From Macrocystis pyrifera (lineage: Eukaryota > Sar > Phaeophyceae > Laminariales > Laminariaceae), in the NCBI GenBank assembly GCA_031763025.1, contig JASSKH010000006.1:1275048-1339047 (forward strand): a DNA stretch of 64,000 bases. Direction: 5' to 3'. Made by a program: the position numbers and the translations under genes. Under the pieces are notes generated by a model, which made no database searches, had not been told where the DNA came from, and worked only from the letters and a program-made list of their open reading frames with translations. Positions 10,111-20,399 of the stretch are shown piece by piece. Position 1 is the stretch's first letter; each line of letters begins with the position of its first letter.

Positions 10111-10311
10111 TGACTGGCCACTTTTAGGGTGAAGGCAAGCGCACGCGATTTGTTTTAGCGTACATCCCCTCTCCAATATTCGCACCTACATTATTTCCCG
10201 TTTCTGAATGCTTGCGCGGGTTTTTTTGTTCGTTTTTTTTTGTGTTTCGTTGTTTTTTCAAGTACCGCACGCGAACTTTCGTTGAACGCGTTATATTGTA
10301 CCAAATAACTA

Positions 10312-10417
10312 TTACGGAGGTCCATAGTTAACAGGACCTATGGTATACACAAAAAACTATACATTTACCTATTTTTACTAATAATTTTTGGTCCTATTTT
10401 ACTATGTTCCCCCGCAA
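10312..10417 (-). mobile_element. MITE-A copy
   Basis: Minus orientation (GGACCTATGG end first). TIRs degraded to TTACGGAGG and CCCCGCAA. Confidence 0.85.
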
Positions 10418-10424
10418 TATATCA

Positions 10425-10880
10425 CTTGATTCGCTCTTGTGTTTTTCGTTTCTGTTTCTCGTGCGCCAATTTGTTCTCCCCTTGTTTCTTTTTTTTTTTT
10501 GTTTTCGTTCTCTTCGGGCGATGAATGCGGGGGGCCATAGTTAATAGGACCAAATATTGTTAGTAAAAATATGTAAATATGAAGGTTTTTACGTATACTA
10601 TAGGTCCTGTTAACTATGGACCCCCGTAAAACCAAATACCAGGTAGCTCTTTCGCTTGGTTTGCTATTTTGTTTTCCGTTTCTGTTTCTCGTGCGCCAAC
10701 TTGTTCTCCCCTTGTTTTCTGTTTTTTTTTTTTTTTTTTTCATGATCTTCCTCCCGGCGATGAGTGAGTGAAGAACTACTAAATAGCTCTTTCGCTTGAT
10801 TTGCTCGTTTGTGTTTCGTTGCTGTTTCTCGTGCTACATTTTTGCTCTCCCCTTGTTTCTTTTTTTTTTTTTGCTATTTT
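10425..10880 (+). repeat. Three imperfect direct repeats interrupted by MITE-A
   Basis: A unit with GCTCTTTCGCTTGATTTGCT, TTTCTGTTTCTCGTGC and CTCCCCTTGTTTCT plus a T run occurs at about 10425-10500, 10645-10740 and 10785-10872. A MITE-A separates units 1 and 2, so it entered after or during the duplication. Confidence 0.7.
10526..10629 (+). mobile_element. MITE-A copy
   Basis: Plus orientation; the left TIR is shortened to GCGGGGGGCC and the right TIR is intact. Confidence 0.85.
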
Positions 10881-10904
10881 TTTTTGTCCGGACGATGACT
10901 GAAG

Positions 10905-11067
10905 AACCCGGACGACCAGGCCCGCTTCAGGGTGGAAGTTTCCTTCAGTCCCGGAGTGGTGAAACACGCCTTGCTCAAGGGGGAACACCTGCATGCGGCG
11001 CCTCTCGTGCCGCTTCATAAGGACCTGTCGTGTGCGCAGGTGGAGGCTGCCCTCGGCGCCGCCATCG
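10905..11067 (+). CDS. VIP1/PPIP5K exon 8 (last exon recognised)
   Basis: Acceptor GACTGAAG before 10905 (AAG type), donor ATCG/GTGAGA after 11067, leaving one base over. Encodes NPDDQARFRVEVSFSPGVVK, equivalent to animal 'ERFHVELHFSPGV', then LSCAQVEAALGAAI. This is close to the end of the conserved phosphatase domain. The remaining C-terminal exon(s) were not securely located; a Gly/Ser-rich candidate lies at 15352-15976. Confidence 0.92.
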
Positions 11068-11079
11068 GTGAGACAAAGA

Positions 11080-11725
<646 letters not shown>

Positions 11726-11729
11726 CCCG

Positions 11730-11782
11730 GTCGGTCGGTCGGTCGGTCGAGCGGTCGAGCGGTCGAGCGGTCGGTCGGTCGC
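11730..11782 (+). repeat. (GGTC)n microsatellite
   Basis: GGTC tetramers interrupted by three GAGC units. Confidence 0.85.
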
Positions 11783-11888
11783 TTCCGCCGTGTCGAAAGG
11801 GGTCCCTGTTTTTTGTTTTTGTTTTTGTTTTGCGCGGTGCACGCCCATTTTTGACACTCGCATTATGTACTTGAACATGTCATACTGC

Positions 11889-12323
11889 GGGGGGGGGGGG
11901 GGGGGGGTGGGGTACTCGATAGGAGAGATGTACTCGATCTCATGCATGGCCGTAGTCGTATGACCATAGACCCTCGCATCCCTACAATGCCGGGACGGAG
12001 CATGTCGGGTTTTCACCGACCACGCAGACATTGTTTGCACCAAGCGCGAAGCACCGTGAGGTGTCCGGCGAGTCGCATGAAGGGTGAGCTGCATCCTACT
12101 AAGAACCGCTTGTGAGGCGGACTTGCATATGGATGACAGCTTCAATGAGTTAGTTTAATTTCCGGTGTGGTCACTTGCAGAGACAGCAATGGGAGTACTA
12201 TGTAACTGCCTCTTGGGTGCCTTACCTTGAACACTACGTGATACGATCAATTCCCTTGTGCAGAGTAAATGTTCTTTACTTCGCACAAATGATCTAACTA
12301 GACGACCAGCTGTGGGCGACCGC

Positions 12324-12358
<35 letters not shown>

Positions 12359-12470
12359 GGTACGGTACCCTGGATGTCTAGCTCACGTAGTGAGCGGCAT
12401 GTTTTACAGTGTCGTTGCCAACCGACGCCAACCCAACCCATATGTAATATATATATATATATATATAAAA
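11889..12470 (-). repeat. Family E repeat, long reverse copy
   Basis: Begins at a G run (11889-11907) and reads as the reverse complement of the copies at 13.1-13.7 and 43.2-43.7 kb: GTACTCGAT end, CATGCATGGCCGTAGTCGTA, CATCCCTACAATGCCGGGAC, the CGCCCAACACCT region, a GAGGCAGTTAC segment and a GTTGGCGTCGGTTGG end. It contains A39 (12325-12357) and an (AT)n run (12445-12466). At 12201-12207 it carries the uninterrupted TGTAACT that is split by an insertion in the 43-kb copy. Confidence 0.8.
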
Positions 12471-12563
12471 TAGGGGGGGGAGGGGAGGGAAGTGTACTAT
12501 TTATCATTTATGGCCGTAGTCGTATGAGCATAGGTCCTCGCATCCCTAGGGAGGGGCATGGTA

Positions 12564-12669
12564 GTACGGGGGACCGTAGTAAATAGGACCAAATATTATT
12601 GGTAAAAATAGGTAAATATGTAGGTTTTTGTGCATACCGTAGGTCCTCTTTACTGTGGCCCCCCGCAAT
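12564..12669 (+). mobile_element. MITE-A copy
   Basis: Plus orientation, TIRs with one or two substitutions. Confidence 0.88.
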
Positions 12670-12825
12670 AGTACATAGCACATGGCAACCGGAACCCACC
12701 AACCGGGCATCCCACCATGATTAGTAGCAAGGAACGTCGTAGTTTGTTGCGGTAGTATCGTTGCCTGGGTGCGTAGTATATAGTGGCAGTAAGCGTACTG
12801 TTGCCATTACTACTTTATTTTACTA

Positions 12826-12930
12826 TTACGGGGGACCATAGTAAACAGGACCAAATATTGTTAGTAAAAATAGTTAAATATATAGGTTTTTATGTATACC
12901 GTAGGTCCTGTTAACTATGGACCCCCGTAA
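12826..12930 (+). mobile_element. MITE-A copy, first of a pair
   Basis: Intact TIRs. Followed after a 24-bp spacer containing TTACGACTTACGATTAT by a second MITE-A. The same spacer joins the pairs at 14.0-14.2 and 39.6-39.8 kb. Confidence 0.92.
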
Positions 12931-12954
12931 TCTTACGACTTACGATTATTGCTA

Positions 12955-13061
12955 TTACGGGGGACCATAGTAAATAGGACCTACGGTATGCACAAAAACC
13001 TATATGTTTTCGTATTTTTACCGAAAAATATTTGGTCCTATTTGCTTTGGCCCCCCGTGAT
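12955..13061 (-). mobile_element. MITE-A copy, second of a pair
   Basis: Minus orientation relative to its partner; TIRs near intact. Confidence 0.9.
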
Positions 13062-13141
13062 AACTGTGTCTTTACTGTTGTGGTGGGGGTATAGCTTGTC
13101 GCGGTAGAGTTAACATTGAGGAATGCAAACGATCTTCACGA

Positions 13142-13720
13142 CCCCCCCCCCCCCCCCCCCCCTGTATTAAACAACTGGGATATATATGTGTAGGGGTTGG
13201 GTTGGCGTCGGTTGGCGACGACGCTGTAGAACACGCCTCTCACTGCGTGAGCCACGAAACAACCAGGGTACCTTTTTTCTTTTTTTGTACCATGCTTTTT
13301 TTTTGGCGGTCACCATGGCTGGCGGTCGGGTTGGATCATTTTTGTGCGGGGAGAACCTATGCTCCGCATAGGAGGGATGATTGTATCGCGTCAGTGGGTG
13401 TATGAAAAGGCACCCACGAGGCAGTTTCATGGTTAACCCCTGGCTGTCTCTGGAAGTGGCCACACCAGAACTTCAATCAGTTCATTGACGCTGTCATCCA
13501 TCTGCGAGAAAATCCGCCTCAAAGGTGGTTCTTTGTAGGATGCAGCTCACTCTTCATGCGACTCGCCCAACACCTCACGTTTCGCTTCGCGCTTGGTGCA
13601 AGCAGTGCCTGCCTGGTCGGTGAAAATCCGACGTGCTCCGTCCCGGCATTGTAAGGATGCGCGCGGGGGGGGGGGTCTATGGTCATACGACAGCTACGGC
13701 CATTCGTACTATCAACTAAC
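13142..13720 (+). repeat. Family E repeat, long forward copy
   Basis: Starts at C21 (13142-13162), then GTTGGGTTGGCGTCGGTTGG, a middle with GAGAACCTATGCTCCGCATA, GGCACCCACGAGGCAGTTT and ATGCGACTCGCCCAACACCT, ending near GTCTATGGTCATACGAC and a C-rich stretch. About 75-80% alike by eye to the 43-kb copy. Small frames over it are not conserved between copies, so it looks non-coding. Confidence 0.8.
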
Positions 13721-13994
13721 CCCCCCGCCGGCCTCCCTCCCCGCCCGTTTTCTTCCCCTCCTCCCCTCCCCTTGCCTCCTATGGTGTTGAGGATCAGCAG
13801 AATAAAATTGATTTTTGTTCTGGTGGTTTTGGGGTTTTGGTGACTGATGACGGTAATCATTCATCGCTCGTTGATTTTGTAGTCTGTATGACGTTCAGTG
13901 TACCATACTACGTAACAACGTACATTTCTGTTCGGGTGATTGATTACGGTGGTCATCTCATCGCAACCGCCGTTTTCAACTCGTGTGGCGTTTA

Positions 13995-14100
13995 TTACGG
14001 GGGACCATAGTAAAATAGGACCAAATATTGTTAGTAAAAGTAGGCAAGTATATAGGTTTTGATGTGTACTATAGGTCCTATTAACTATGGACCCCCGTAA
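13995..14100 (+). mobile_element. MITE-A copy, first of a pair
   Basis: Flanked by TA on both sides; TIRs intact. Confidence 0.93.
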
Positions 14101-14121
14101 TATTTCGACTTGCGATATTTA

Positions 14122-14225
14122 ATACGGGGGACCATAGTTAATAGGACCAAATATTGTTTAGCAAAAATAGGCAAATATGTAGGTTTTCATGTATACTATA
14201 GGTCCTATTAAACTATGGGCCGCAC
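14122..14225 (+). mobile_element. MITE-A copy, second of a pair
   Basis: Joined to the previous copy by TATTTCGACTTGCGATATTT. The right TIR is damaged (GGGCCGCACGGG). Confidence 0.85.
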
Positions 14226-14635
14226 GGGCAAGGCACGATAGTGGTAAATATGAAGGCCCGGTTGATGTTGTTTGTTATTGGACAAAAGGTACTTCTGATT
14301 TCAAGTAAGCGCCACTCCGCCCCTGAATGTGACAATCGTTTTCCTATTCTCTAGTCAGTCACCGTGGTGGCCCCCTCTTTAGCGCGGGTATGCGCGCGCC
14401 CGCCAACAAAGCCAGCACCACTCCGCACACTGCCTCACCACTTGATCCCAGCTGTGCCTAGCGATTTCGTGAGCCCGAACTCGGAAAAGTAAATGATGAT
14501 AATGCATCTCCAGTGCGAAATAAACCTGCCTGCTAAATAAACAGTACGAAGTGTCATGATCTCACGAGCCTCGTGGCCGGCTTCTTTTCCACTCCAGAGT
14601 AGGCACTATGGCGGGAAGCCGGCACGAATGAGGTA

Positions 14636-14691
14636 CCACTAAAAAATCATACCGGCTGTATGGAGGGACTTTTCGTTCTGGGACAGAGCGG
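14636..14691. mobile_element. Possible deleted MITE-B copy
   Basis: Sits between TA dinucleotides; the left end reads CCACTAAAAAATCATACC and the right, read inwards, CCGCTCTGTCCCAGAACG. Only the right end resembles MITE-B well. Confidence 0.4.
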
Positions 14692-14718
14692 TATGGTTAG
14701 TATTTACTATCATGATTA

Positions 14719-14823
14719 TTACGGGGGTCCATAGTTCATAGGGCCTATGGTATACTTAAAGACCTATATATTTACATATTTTTTCTGACAATGTTTGGTC
14801 CTACTCACTATGGCCCCCCGTAA
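14719..14823 (-). mobile_element. MITE-A copy
   Basis: Minus orientation, TA on both sides. Confidence 0.92.
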
Positions 14824-14852
14824 TAGTAATTGTAGTTTTGGTTGATTCCTCC

Positions 14853-15084
14853 CCTCCTCCTCCTCCTCCTCCCCCCCCCCCCCGTCACTCCCTTCCCAAA
14901 GAATACGAAACCCCATTCATGCAATCCACCATTTGTGTCCCTTATCGCGTGATAGCCTGGGGTTCACAGGAGCACCATTCCGAGAGCGGAGATCAACGCC
15001 CCCCCCCCCCTTCCCCCCGTGCTCCATCTCGAAGGGATGCGTGGTCAATGGTCGAATGACTATCGCATGCAACAAATGAGTACG

Positions 15085-15150
<66 letters not shown>

Positions 15151-15262
15151 ATCATTCCTTTCCCTATCACTACCAAACCCCATCCATGCCATCTCTCGAT
15201 TCCGTCCCTTGGCGTGTGATAGCCTTGGGTTCCAAGGAACACCATCCAGAGAGCGGGGATGA
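14853..15262 (+). repeat. Poly(C)-punctuated repeat block
   Basis: Three short repeat segments separated by C runs: 14895-15000, a near copy of it at 15160-15262 (both with CGTGTGATAGCCTTGGGTTC-type sequence and GAGAGCGG), and the short family E segment at 15020-15083 (GGGATGCGTGGTCAATGGTC, ATGAGTACG) that ends in C66 at 15085-15150. Confidence 0.75.
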
Positions 15263-15351
15263 CCTTGCGAAAACCGAGGCGGAGAAGGAGAAGGAGAAAG
15301 AGAAGGAGAAGGAGGAGGAGGAAGATCAAGAGAAGAGGCGCGTTTCAGGGT

Positions 15352-15976
15352 GCACTCTGCGTGCCCCCAGAGGAGGGAGCCCACCCAGCGGCGGCGGCGG
15401 TGGTGGTGGTGGTGGTGGTGGTGGTGGTCTTGGTGATGGCGGCGGTGGCGAAAGCCATCTGGTAGAAGGAAACGAGGCGGGGGGGGGGGCGGGAGGACGA
15501 AGAGGAGAAGAAGCGGCGGCAAGGATGGACGGAGGAGGAGGAGGAGGAGGAGGAGGAGGAGGAGAAGGGAGAGGGGGGGGGGGGAGGGAGAGGGGAGGGC
15601 ATGGGAGGAAGGGGAAGGGGAGAAGGAGGAGCAGACGCCCCCGAAGGCGCAGGGCGGGGGGAAGGGGAAGGGGAGAAGGACCGAGGGAGCAATCATGACC
15701 ACGACGCGAATGGTGCGTCTGAGCAGGCGTTTTTTGGAAGCGTCGGGGGGGGGCGAGAGCGGTAGTGGCGGTAGTGGCGGTGGTGATGGCGGAGGGCAGA
15801 AGCGGGGAGGGGAGGGGTCGACCGGGTCCGCCCGGCGTCTGTCTAGTAGTGTCGTCGATGGAGATGGTAGCGGCGACGGAGGGAGCGTGTCGTCTGACAG
15901 GTGGGAGTCGGGTCGGGTCGGGTCGGGTCGGGTCCGGTCAAGGTCGGACAACACGGTTGATGATAGTCCGCAATAG
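15352..15976 (+). CDS. Possible Gly/Ser-rich C-terminal coding region (uncertain)
   Basis: GC-rich sequence with two overlapping open frames: one (to a TGA at 15696-15698) encodes a Gly-rich and Arg-rich tract after GCTLRAPRGG, and one (15695-15976) encodes RRFLEASGGGE and a Ser/Gly/Asp-rich tail ending NTVDDSPQ. A TTTCAG at 15346-15351 would splice in phase to PPIP5K exon 8, so this could be that protein's disordered tail, 4.3 kb downstream. The second frame would need another splice. Much of it is trinucleotide repeat, so chance open frames are a real alternative. Confidence 0.25.
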
Positions 15977-16279
15977 CTCCTGATAGACATATTCGCCCCG
16001 AAAAAGAATCCCAGGCCTGTCGAGGCTGGTTCTGCAGTAGTCAACACTTCCAAACCCCTCTGCACGTCTTTTTCGTTTCGAGAAACTTCCCAGCAATTTC
16101 CCAGCCGGTGGAGATTAAAATTTGGGCCATGGGGTGTAATAGTGTAGTACAGGTGTCAATAATTTTTGTCGGAGCTGGGCCGAGGTTCTGTACATACAAC
16201 CCTGGCAGATGGTCGTTATTTGTCGACGCGACGAGATGGGTGCGATGTCCCAAAACTTCCCCAACCCAGCAAGCCCCGG

Positions 16280-16760
16280 GGCGTTTTGTACGGGGGGCGG
16301 AGGGGAGGGGGTGTACACATGTCATGCATGACCCGTAGTCGTATGACCGCAGAGCGGAGGGTGTCTTCAACATGTCGTCATGCATGGCCGTGGCTGTCGT
16401 ATGGCTGTAGACCCTCGCTTCCCAACACTGCCGGGACGGTGTTGACAGCTCTTGGGGGGTGACAGAGGTAGAAGCAAGGAACGTAGAAGGGGAGGTGGGG
16501 GTGTACTCGATAGCATGCGTCGCCGTAGTCGTATGACCATAGGCCCTGGTATCCCTGCAATGCCTGGACCGAGCACGTCGGGTTTTCGCCGACCAGGCAG
16601 GCATTGCTTGCACCAAGCGCGAAGCGAAACGTGAGGTGTGTGGGGAGTGCTTGTTGTCATGCCTGGCGGGGAGGGGGGGGGGGTACTCATTTGTTGCTTG
16701 CCTTAGTCATTTGACCATTGACCACGCATCCCTTTCGGGAAGGAGCACCGTTCCTACTCC
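16280..16760 (-). repeat. Family E repeat, partial reverse copies
   Basis: Fragments at about 16310-16360 and 16370-16440, a fuller piece at 16500-16640 (GTACTCGATAGCATGCG, CCAAGCGCGAAGCGAAACGT), and the short form at 16675-16745 (GTACTCATTTGTTGCTTGCC, GACCACGCATCCCTTTC), each next to a G run. Confidence 0.75.
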
Positions 16761-16852
16761 TAGTCCATACAACCTCCAACGTTTGGGGGGGAGGGGGTAG
16801 AAGACCGTACACCTATCTGTGTCAACCTGTTTAGAAGCTCGCCAATGTCAGC

Positions 16853-17085
16853 TCGGGGGGGGGGGGGGGAGGGGGTTGGAGAGGAATGCGATGGACAAAA
16901 TGGTGCAATAATATTGATCTCGTGCGAGTTGCAACTGCTGTGTATTGCTGTACACATGGTCGCGACGTGCGAGGCGAGCTGGGAGTAGATAATATAACAA
17001 TCGCGAGCTGCGAACGGGCGACAAGAACTCAATTTTTAAGGCAGGTACCGTGGGGGGGGGAGGGGGGGGGGGGGGGGGGGGGAAG
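16853..17085 (+). repeat. Poly(G) runs
   Basis: G-rich runs at 16855-16875 and 17053-17082 around ordinary sequence; no gene seen. Confidence 0.85.
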
Positions 17086-17140
17086 GAAATCCACCCTGTG
17101 ACCGAGGCTTGTCCAGAAGGCCTCTGAGGGTAACGAAAAT
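17086..17140 (+). repeat. Copy of the SINE 3' tail region
   Basis: Contains CCTGTGACCGAGGCTTGTCC, AGAAG and CTGAGGGTAA, the same order as in the 3' part of the two SINE copies (near 44.8 and 59.15 kb). There is no tRNA-like head here, so this may be a LINE 3' end or a truncated SINE. Confidence 0.6.
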
Positions 17141-17319
17141 CGCAGTAGCAGGTTTATACATATACGAGGTGAGGTGGGAAGTTTTCTGTGACGAGAAAGC
17201 TGACACAAAAAGTCGAAAACCACATCCATATTTTATAGTTTTTTTTTTTTTCAATATCTCAACCGTTTTCCGCTTGTTTTGTGTAACGGCTCTATTTTTG
17301 CCCTTTCACCTTTTCTACA

Positions 17320-18000
17320 GGAAGGCTAACCGTCCCTGGACAGGGCTAGTGGCGGGAGTTGCTGTGGCCTTGGTGGGCGTTCTCGCATTGTCCGGTTCTG
17401 GACGATCGCGATATCGACATTAGTTTTCGAAGCCCTTTTTGTTTTTCTAGCAAGTGCTACTCACTTTTTTGTGGTGGTCAGACTACTTAGAATTTGAGTG
17501 GGATCATTTTACAGTGGAAACAGGGTTTAAGGGGATGGAGTTGGTGCAGCGTTGTTGGGCGTTTCCGCCGTGTCCCGTTCTGGACGATCGCGATGTCGAC
17601 TTTAATTTACGAGCCCCTCTCTTTTAGAAGCGCACTCGCTTTTTTTTGTGTGTCCAAACTACTTGCAATTTGAGTTGGACCGCTTTTACCATGGTTGCAG
17701 GGTTAGGGAGTGAGTGGGAGTTGGTATAGGTTTGGTAGGTACTTTCGCCCTGTCCCCTGTCCGGTTGTGGACGATTGCGATATCAGCATTCCTTTACGCG
17801 CGCCTTTTTTCTGGAGGCTCCCTCGCTTTTGTGGGCGAGTCGTCTGCTTGGAGTTAGAGCTGGATCACTTTTTTTCAGCGGCGGTAGGCGGGATAGGAAC
17901 CCCCTCGGGAAAGGAGAGAGTTGCGGTGGCTCTGGTAGGCGTTTCGCTGTTGTTGCCTTGTCCATTTCTGGACGAGAAGGCGAATATCGCCGTTAACTGT
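17320..18000 (+). repeat. Tandem repeat, about 190-bp unit, 3.5 copies
   Basis: A unit with TTCTGGACGATCGCGATATC, a CGCTTTTTTGTG stretch and ACTACTTGGAATTTGAG recurs near 17393, 17577 and 17765, with a diverged fourth near 17965. A remnant (TTCTGGACGGTCGACGTA) is at 18645. Confidence 0.8.
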
Positions 18001-18027
18001 CCCCTCAATAACTGTCCCCCATGTTTT

Positions 18028-18057
18028 TCTTGGGGGGGGGGGGGGGGGGGGGGGGGG
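18028..18057 (+). repeat. Poly(G) run
   Basis: About 29 consecutive G residues. Confidence 0.95.
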
Positions 18058-18256
18058 ACTACTATAGTACGAATAGTGTGGGATGGATAAGGATTAAGGC
18101 GGTGAAAGGACCCTATCACCCTTTAGCACGGCACTCCCTGTGGGGAAAAACACTTGGATTTAGAGTCAGCCCTGGGTTTCCGCACATGGCACTGCTTAAA
18201 CAGGGTGAAGCAAACCCCCCCCCCTCCCCCCCCTGGCGGCGACTCGACCTATCTGT

Positions 18257-18575
18257 ATGCAGCTGCATCCTGCACAAAACACTGTGCAGGATGCGGGTCT
18301 TATTGATCAAGGAGGGTCTTTCGGCCGCCCAGCGTTTTTTTTTTTTTTTTTTTTTTTTTCCGGAAAAAAAAAAAAAAAAAAAAAAAACGCCGCACCAAAA
18401 CACGCGGCGGAGCCGCGTGACTGACTGCCTCTGCCGACCTCGAGCTCCCCACCGGGTTGGGGCTCTGGCTAGGGTTAGGGTCAGGCCTGGGGTTGGGTTG
18501 GTCTGGGTCCACGTGCAAGGTTGAAATGGACGACATAGGCCCTGCACAAAGTTCTGTGCAGGACGCAGCTGCACA
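18257..18575. mobile_element. Family D TIR element, about 320 bp
   Basis: Inverted ends: left TGCAGCTGCATCCTGCACAA, right TGTGCAGGACGCAGCTGCAC. The interior has a GCG-T24-CCGG-A24-CGC perfect hairpin (18333-18390), CCGACCTCGAG and TAGGGTTAGGGTCAGGCCTG. A second copy is at 59246-59526. Non-autonomous; superfamily not determined. Confidence 0.8.
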
Positions 18576-18774
18576 TGTAGCGCACACCCCTGGCAGCAGG
18601 AGTTGCCGTCGATTTGGGCAGGCGTTTCCGCCGGGCCCGATTCTGGACGGTCGACGTATACAGCAGTATCGCCACGAAGAAAACCTCCCAAGAGTTGCAC
18701 CCCATATATATTTTTTTTGAGGGGGGGAAAATTTTTTTCGGATTTACCCCCTTTTAGTTATTTTAGTTGCTACG

Positions 18775-18870
18775 GTGGGACTGCAGTTCCGTTTTGTAGA
18801 CAAACTACTTGGAAACTTGAGCGGTCTGTCCCCACAAACAGGACTGCAGTTCTACAGCGGTAACTAAAAT
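18775..18870. mobile_element. Family C palindromic element
   Basis: GGGACTGCAGTTCCGTTTTG ... GACAAACTACTTGGAAACTT ... GTCTGTCCCC ... AGGACTGCAGTTC: inverted ends about 85 bp apart. A MITE-A follows 44 bp downstream. Confidence 0.65.
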
Positions 18871-18913
18871 GGCCAAGAGTCGGAGTTTTTTTTTTGTAGT
18901 AGTAGTAGTATTA

Positions 18914-19018
18914 TTACGGGGGTCCATAGTTAGCAGGACCAAATATGGTTAGTAAAAGTACCTAAATATATAGGTTTTTATGTATGCCATAGGTCCTGTT
19001 AACTGTGGACCCCCGTAA
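18914..19018 (+). mobile_element. MITE-A copy
   Basis: Plus orientation, TA on both sides, TIRs intact. Confidence 0.93.
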
Positions 19019-19230
19019 TAGTAATATGCGTCATAGGGCCATCCTGTGACAGACATATTTTTTGAGGACCAAAACGGCGAACGAGCAAGTGGCGGCACTA
19101 CCGTCTGTATTGCTGGTTTCGCTTCAACGCACAGTAGTGTGATAAGTGAGTTGCCGTTTTCGTCTCCCTGTTGTGCTGCTGGGTTCTTTCCGGGAGAGAG
19201 TAAGAGTTGCTTGCTAAGCATGTATTAGCC

Positions 19231-19243
19231 GTGTGTATGTGTG

Positions 19244-19274
<31 letters not shown>

Positions 19275-19282
19275 TTTTTCGG
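19231..19282 (+). repeat. (GT)n followed by T23
   Basis: GT dinucleotides run directly into a T homopolymer. Confidence 0.95.
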
Positions 19283-19354
19283 GGCAATCGGCCTTTAAAC
19301 AAAAAAAAAAAAATGGTTGACTGGTTTTGCCGCGTCGGCTGGTGTTGTTATTGT

Positions 19355-19565
19355 TGATGGTACTATCAATGCATATCGTAAATGCGGTATGGTTGATGGT
19401 ACTATCAATGCATATCGTAATGCGGTATGGTTCTTTCATGGTTCATGAATGGTACGGTATGGTTCTTTCATGATATGGTACGGCATGCTCGTTGCAAAAT
19501 ATGGTATATACGTTCGGTGTGCTTATTTTAGAGTATGGTACGGTATTGTCAAGAGTCCATGCTAC
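19355..19565 (+). repeat. GGTACGGTATGG-type direct repeats
   Basis: Two exact-looking copies of GTTGATGGTACTATCAATGC followed by ATATCGTAA, then several copies of TATGGTACGGTATGG/TTCTTTCATG. No gene. Confidence 0.75.
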
Positions 19566-20260
19566 GCACCGAGTATGTACCACGTAGTCGTGTACGACGT
19601 ACCTGGTACGGTTTTACCATCCGTCCTTATGCCTTTTGGTCTTTCGAGCTGCGTAGGTATGATACAACATTTAATTTTTTATTGAAAGACAACGCCTGTG
19701 AGATCGAGGATATCGCCGAGACTGGTGTTTCCAAGCTGTGTGTGTGATACTTCCGTCGCGCTTACCCCGTGTTGGTTTTGGATGGCCTCATGCAGGAAAT
19801 ACATGCCACCATATGAGGAGCAGACCTGAAGCTGAACATGTGTGTGTATGTATTAAGAAGGATTAAAAATTAGTTTTCCGGGTGGGCGCACGTTTATTGT
19901 GTATGATACGTGCACTTTATTGCCGTACACATGGCACACACGTGTGATAAGATAGCACACCCGGGTGATGGGCTAGCACACCCCGGTGATAAGCTTTAAC
20001 ACCTCCCTGGGACGAATTTGCCGAGGCGATTTTCTCGACAACAATGAGGAGCGCGATAAACGCCGACGAGCGAGCGATGCGTCGTGTATGTTTCTTACAT
20101 TTCATGTAATTGTTTTTTTTTTGTTGTCCAAAGCCACCATTCGGGTAGCGGGTTGCGTGTACCCCCCCCCCCCCCCCTTCTTCTTTTGGAGGAAATCGGT
20201 TCGAAAAATCGTCCCACGGGTTGTGTTGTATGCGTCCACGAATATAAGACACATTTCAAA
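19566..20260. other. No gene recognised
   Basis: Contains short repeats of GCACACCCGGGTGATAAGCT type (19935-20000) and a C run at 20163-20177. Nothing else supportable. Confidence 0.4.
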
Positions 20261-20282
20261 TATGATATTACTATGAAACGGA

Positions 20283-20301
20283 GCTTATACTCCCGGTCAG
20301 A
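20283..20301. mobile_element. Solo MITE-B-like end
   Basis: GGTCAGAGTGG directly before TA; read inwards from the TA it is CCACTCTGACC, the MITE-B terminus. The partner end is not seen. Confidence 0.4.
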
Positions 20302-20399
20302 GTGGTAGACGATGTCAACAGCAGTAGCCGTGTCCAAAGTACCAGTACGGTCTTATAAAACCGTCTTCGACAGGGCGTTCCTCGGGATTTCCCCCGCGG

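Noticed and set aside
14917..16065. 382-residue minus-strand open frame rich in Pro, Ser and Leu
   Set aside because: Low complexity across poly(C) runs and trinucleotide repeats, no recognised domain, spans several repeat families.
19615..19690. LMPFGLSSC motif resembling a Gypsy-type reverse transcriptase palm
   Set aside because: Only about seven residues match and no flanking RT motif was found in any frame; likely chance.
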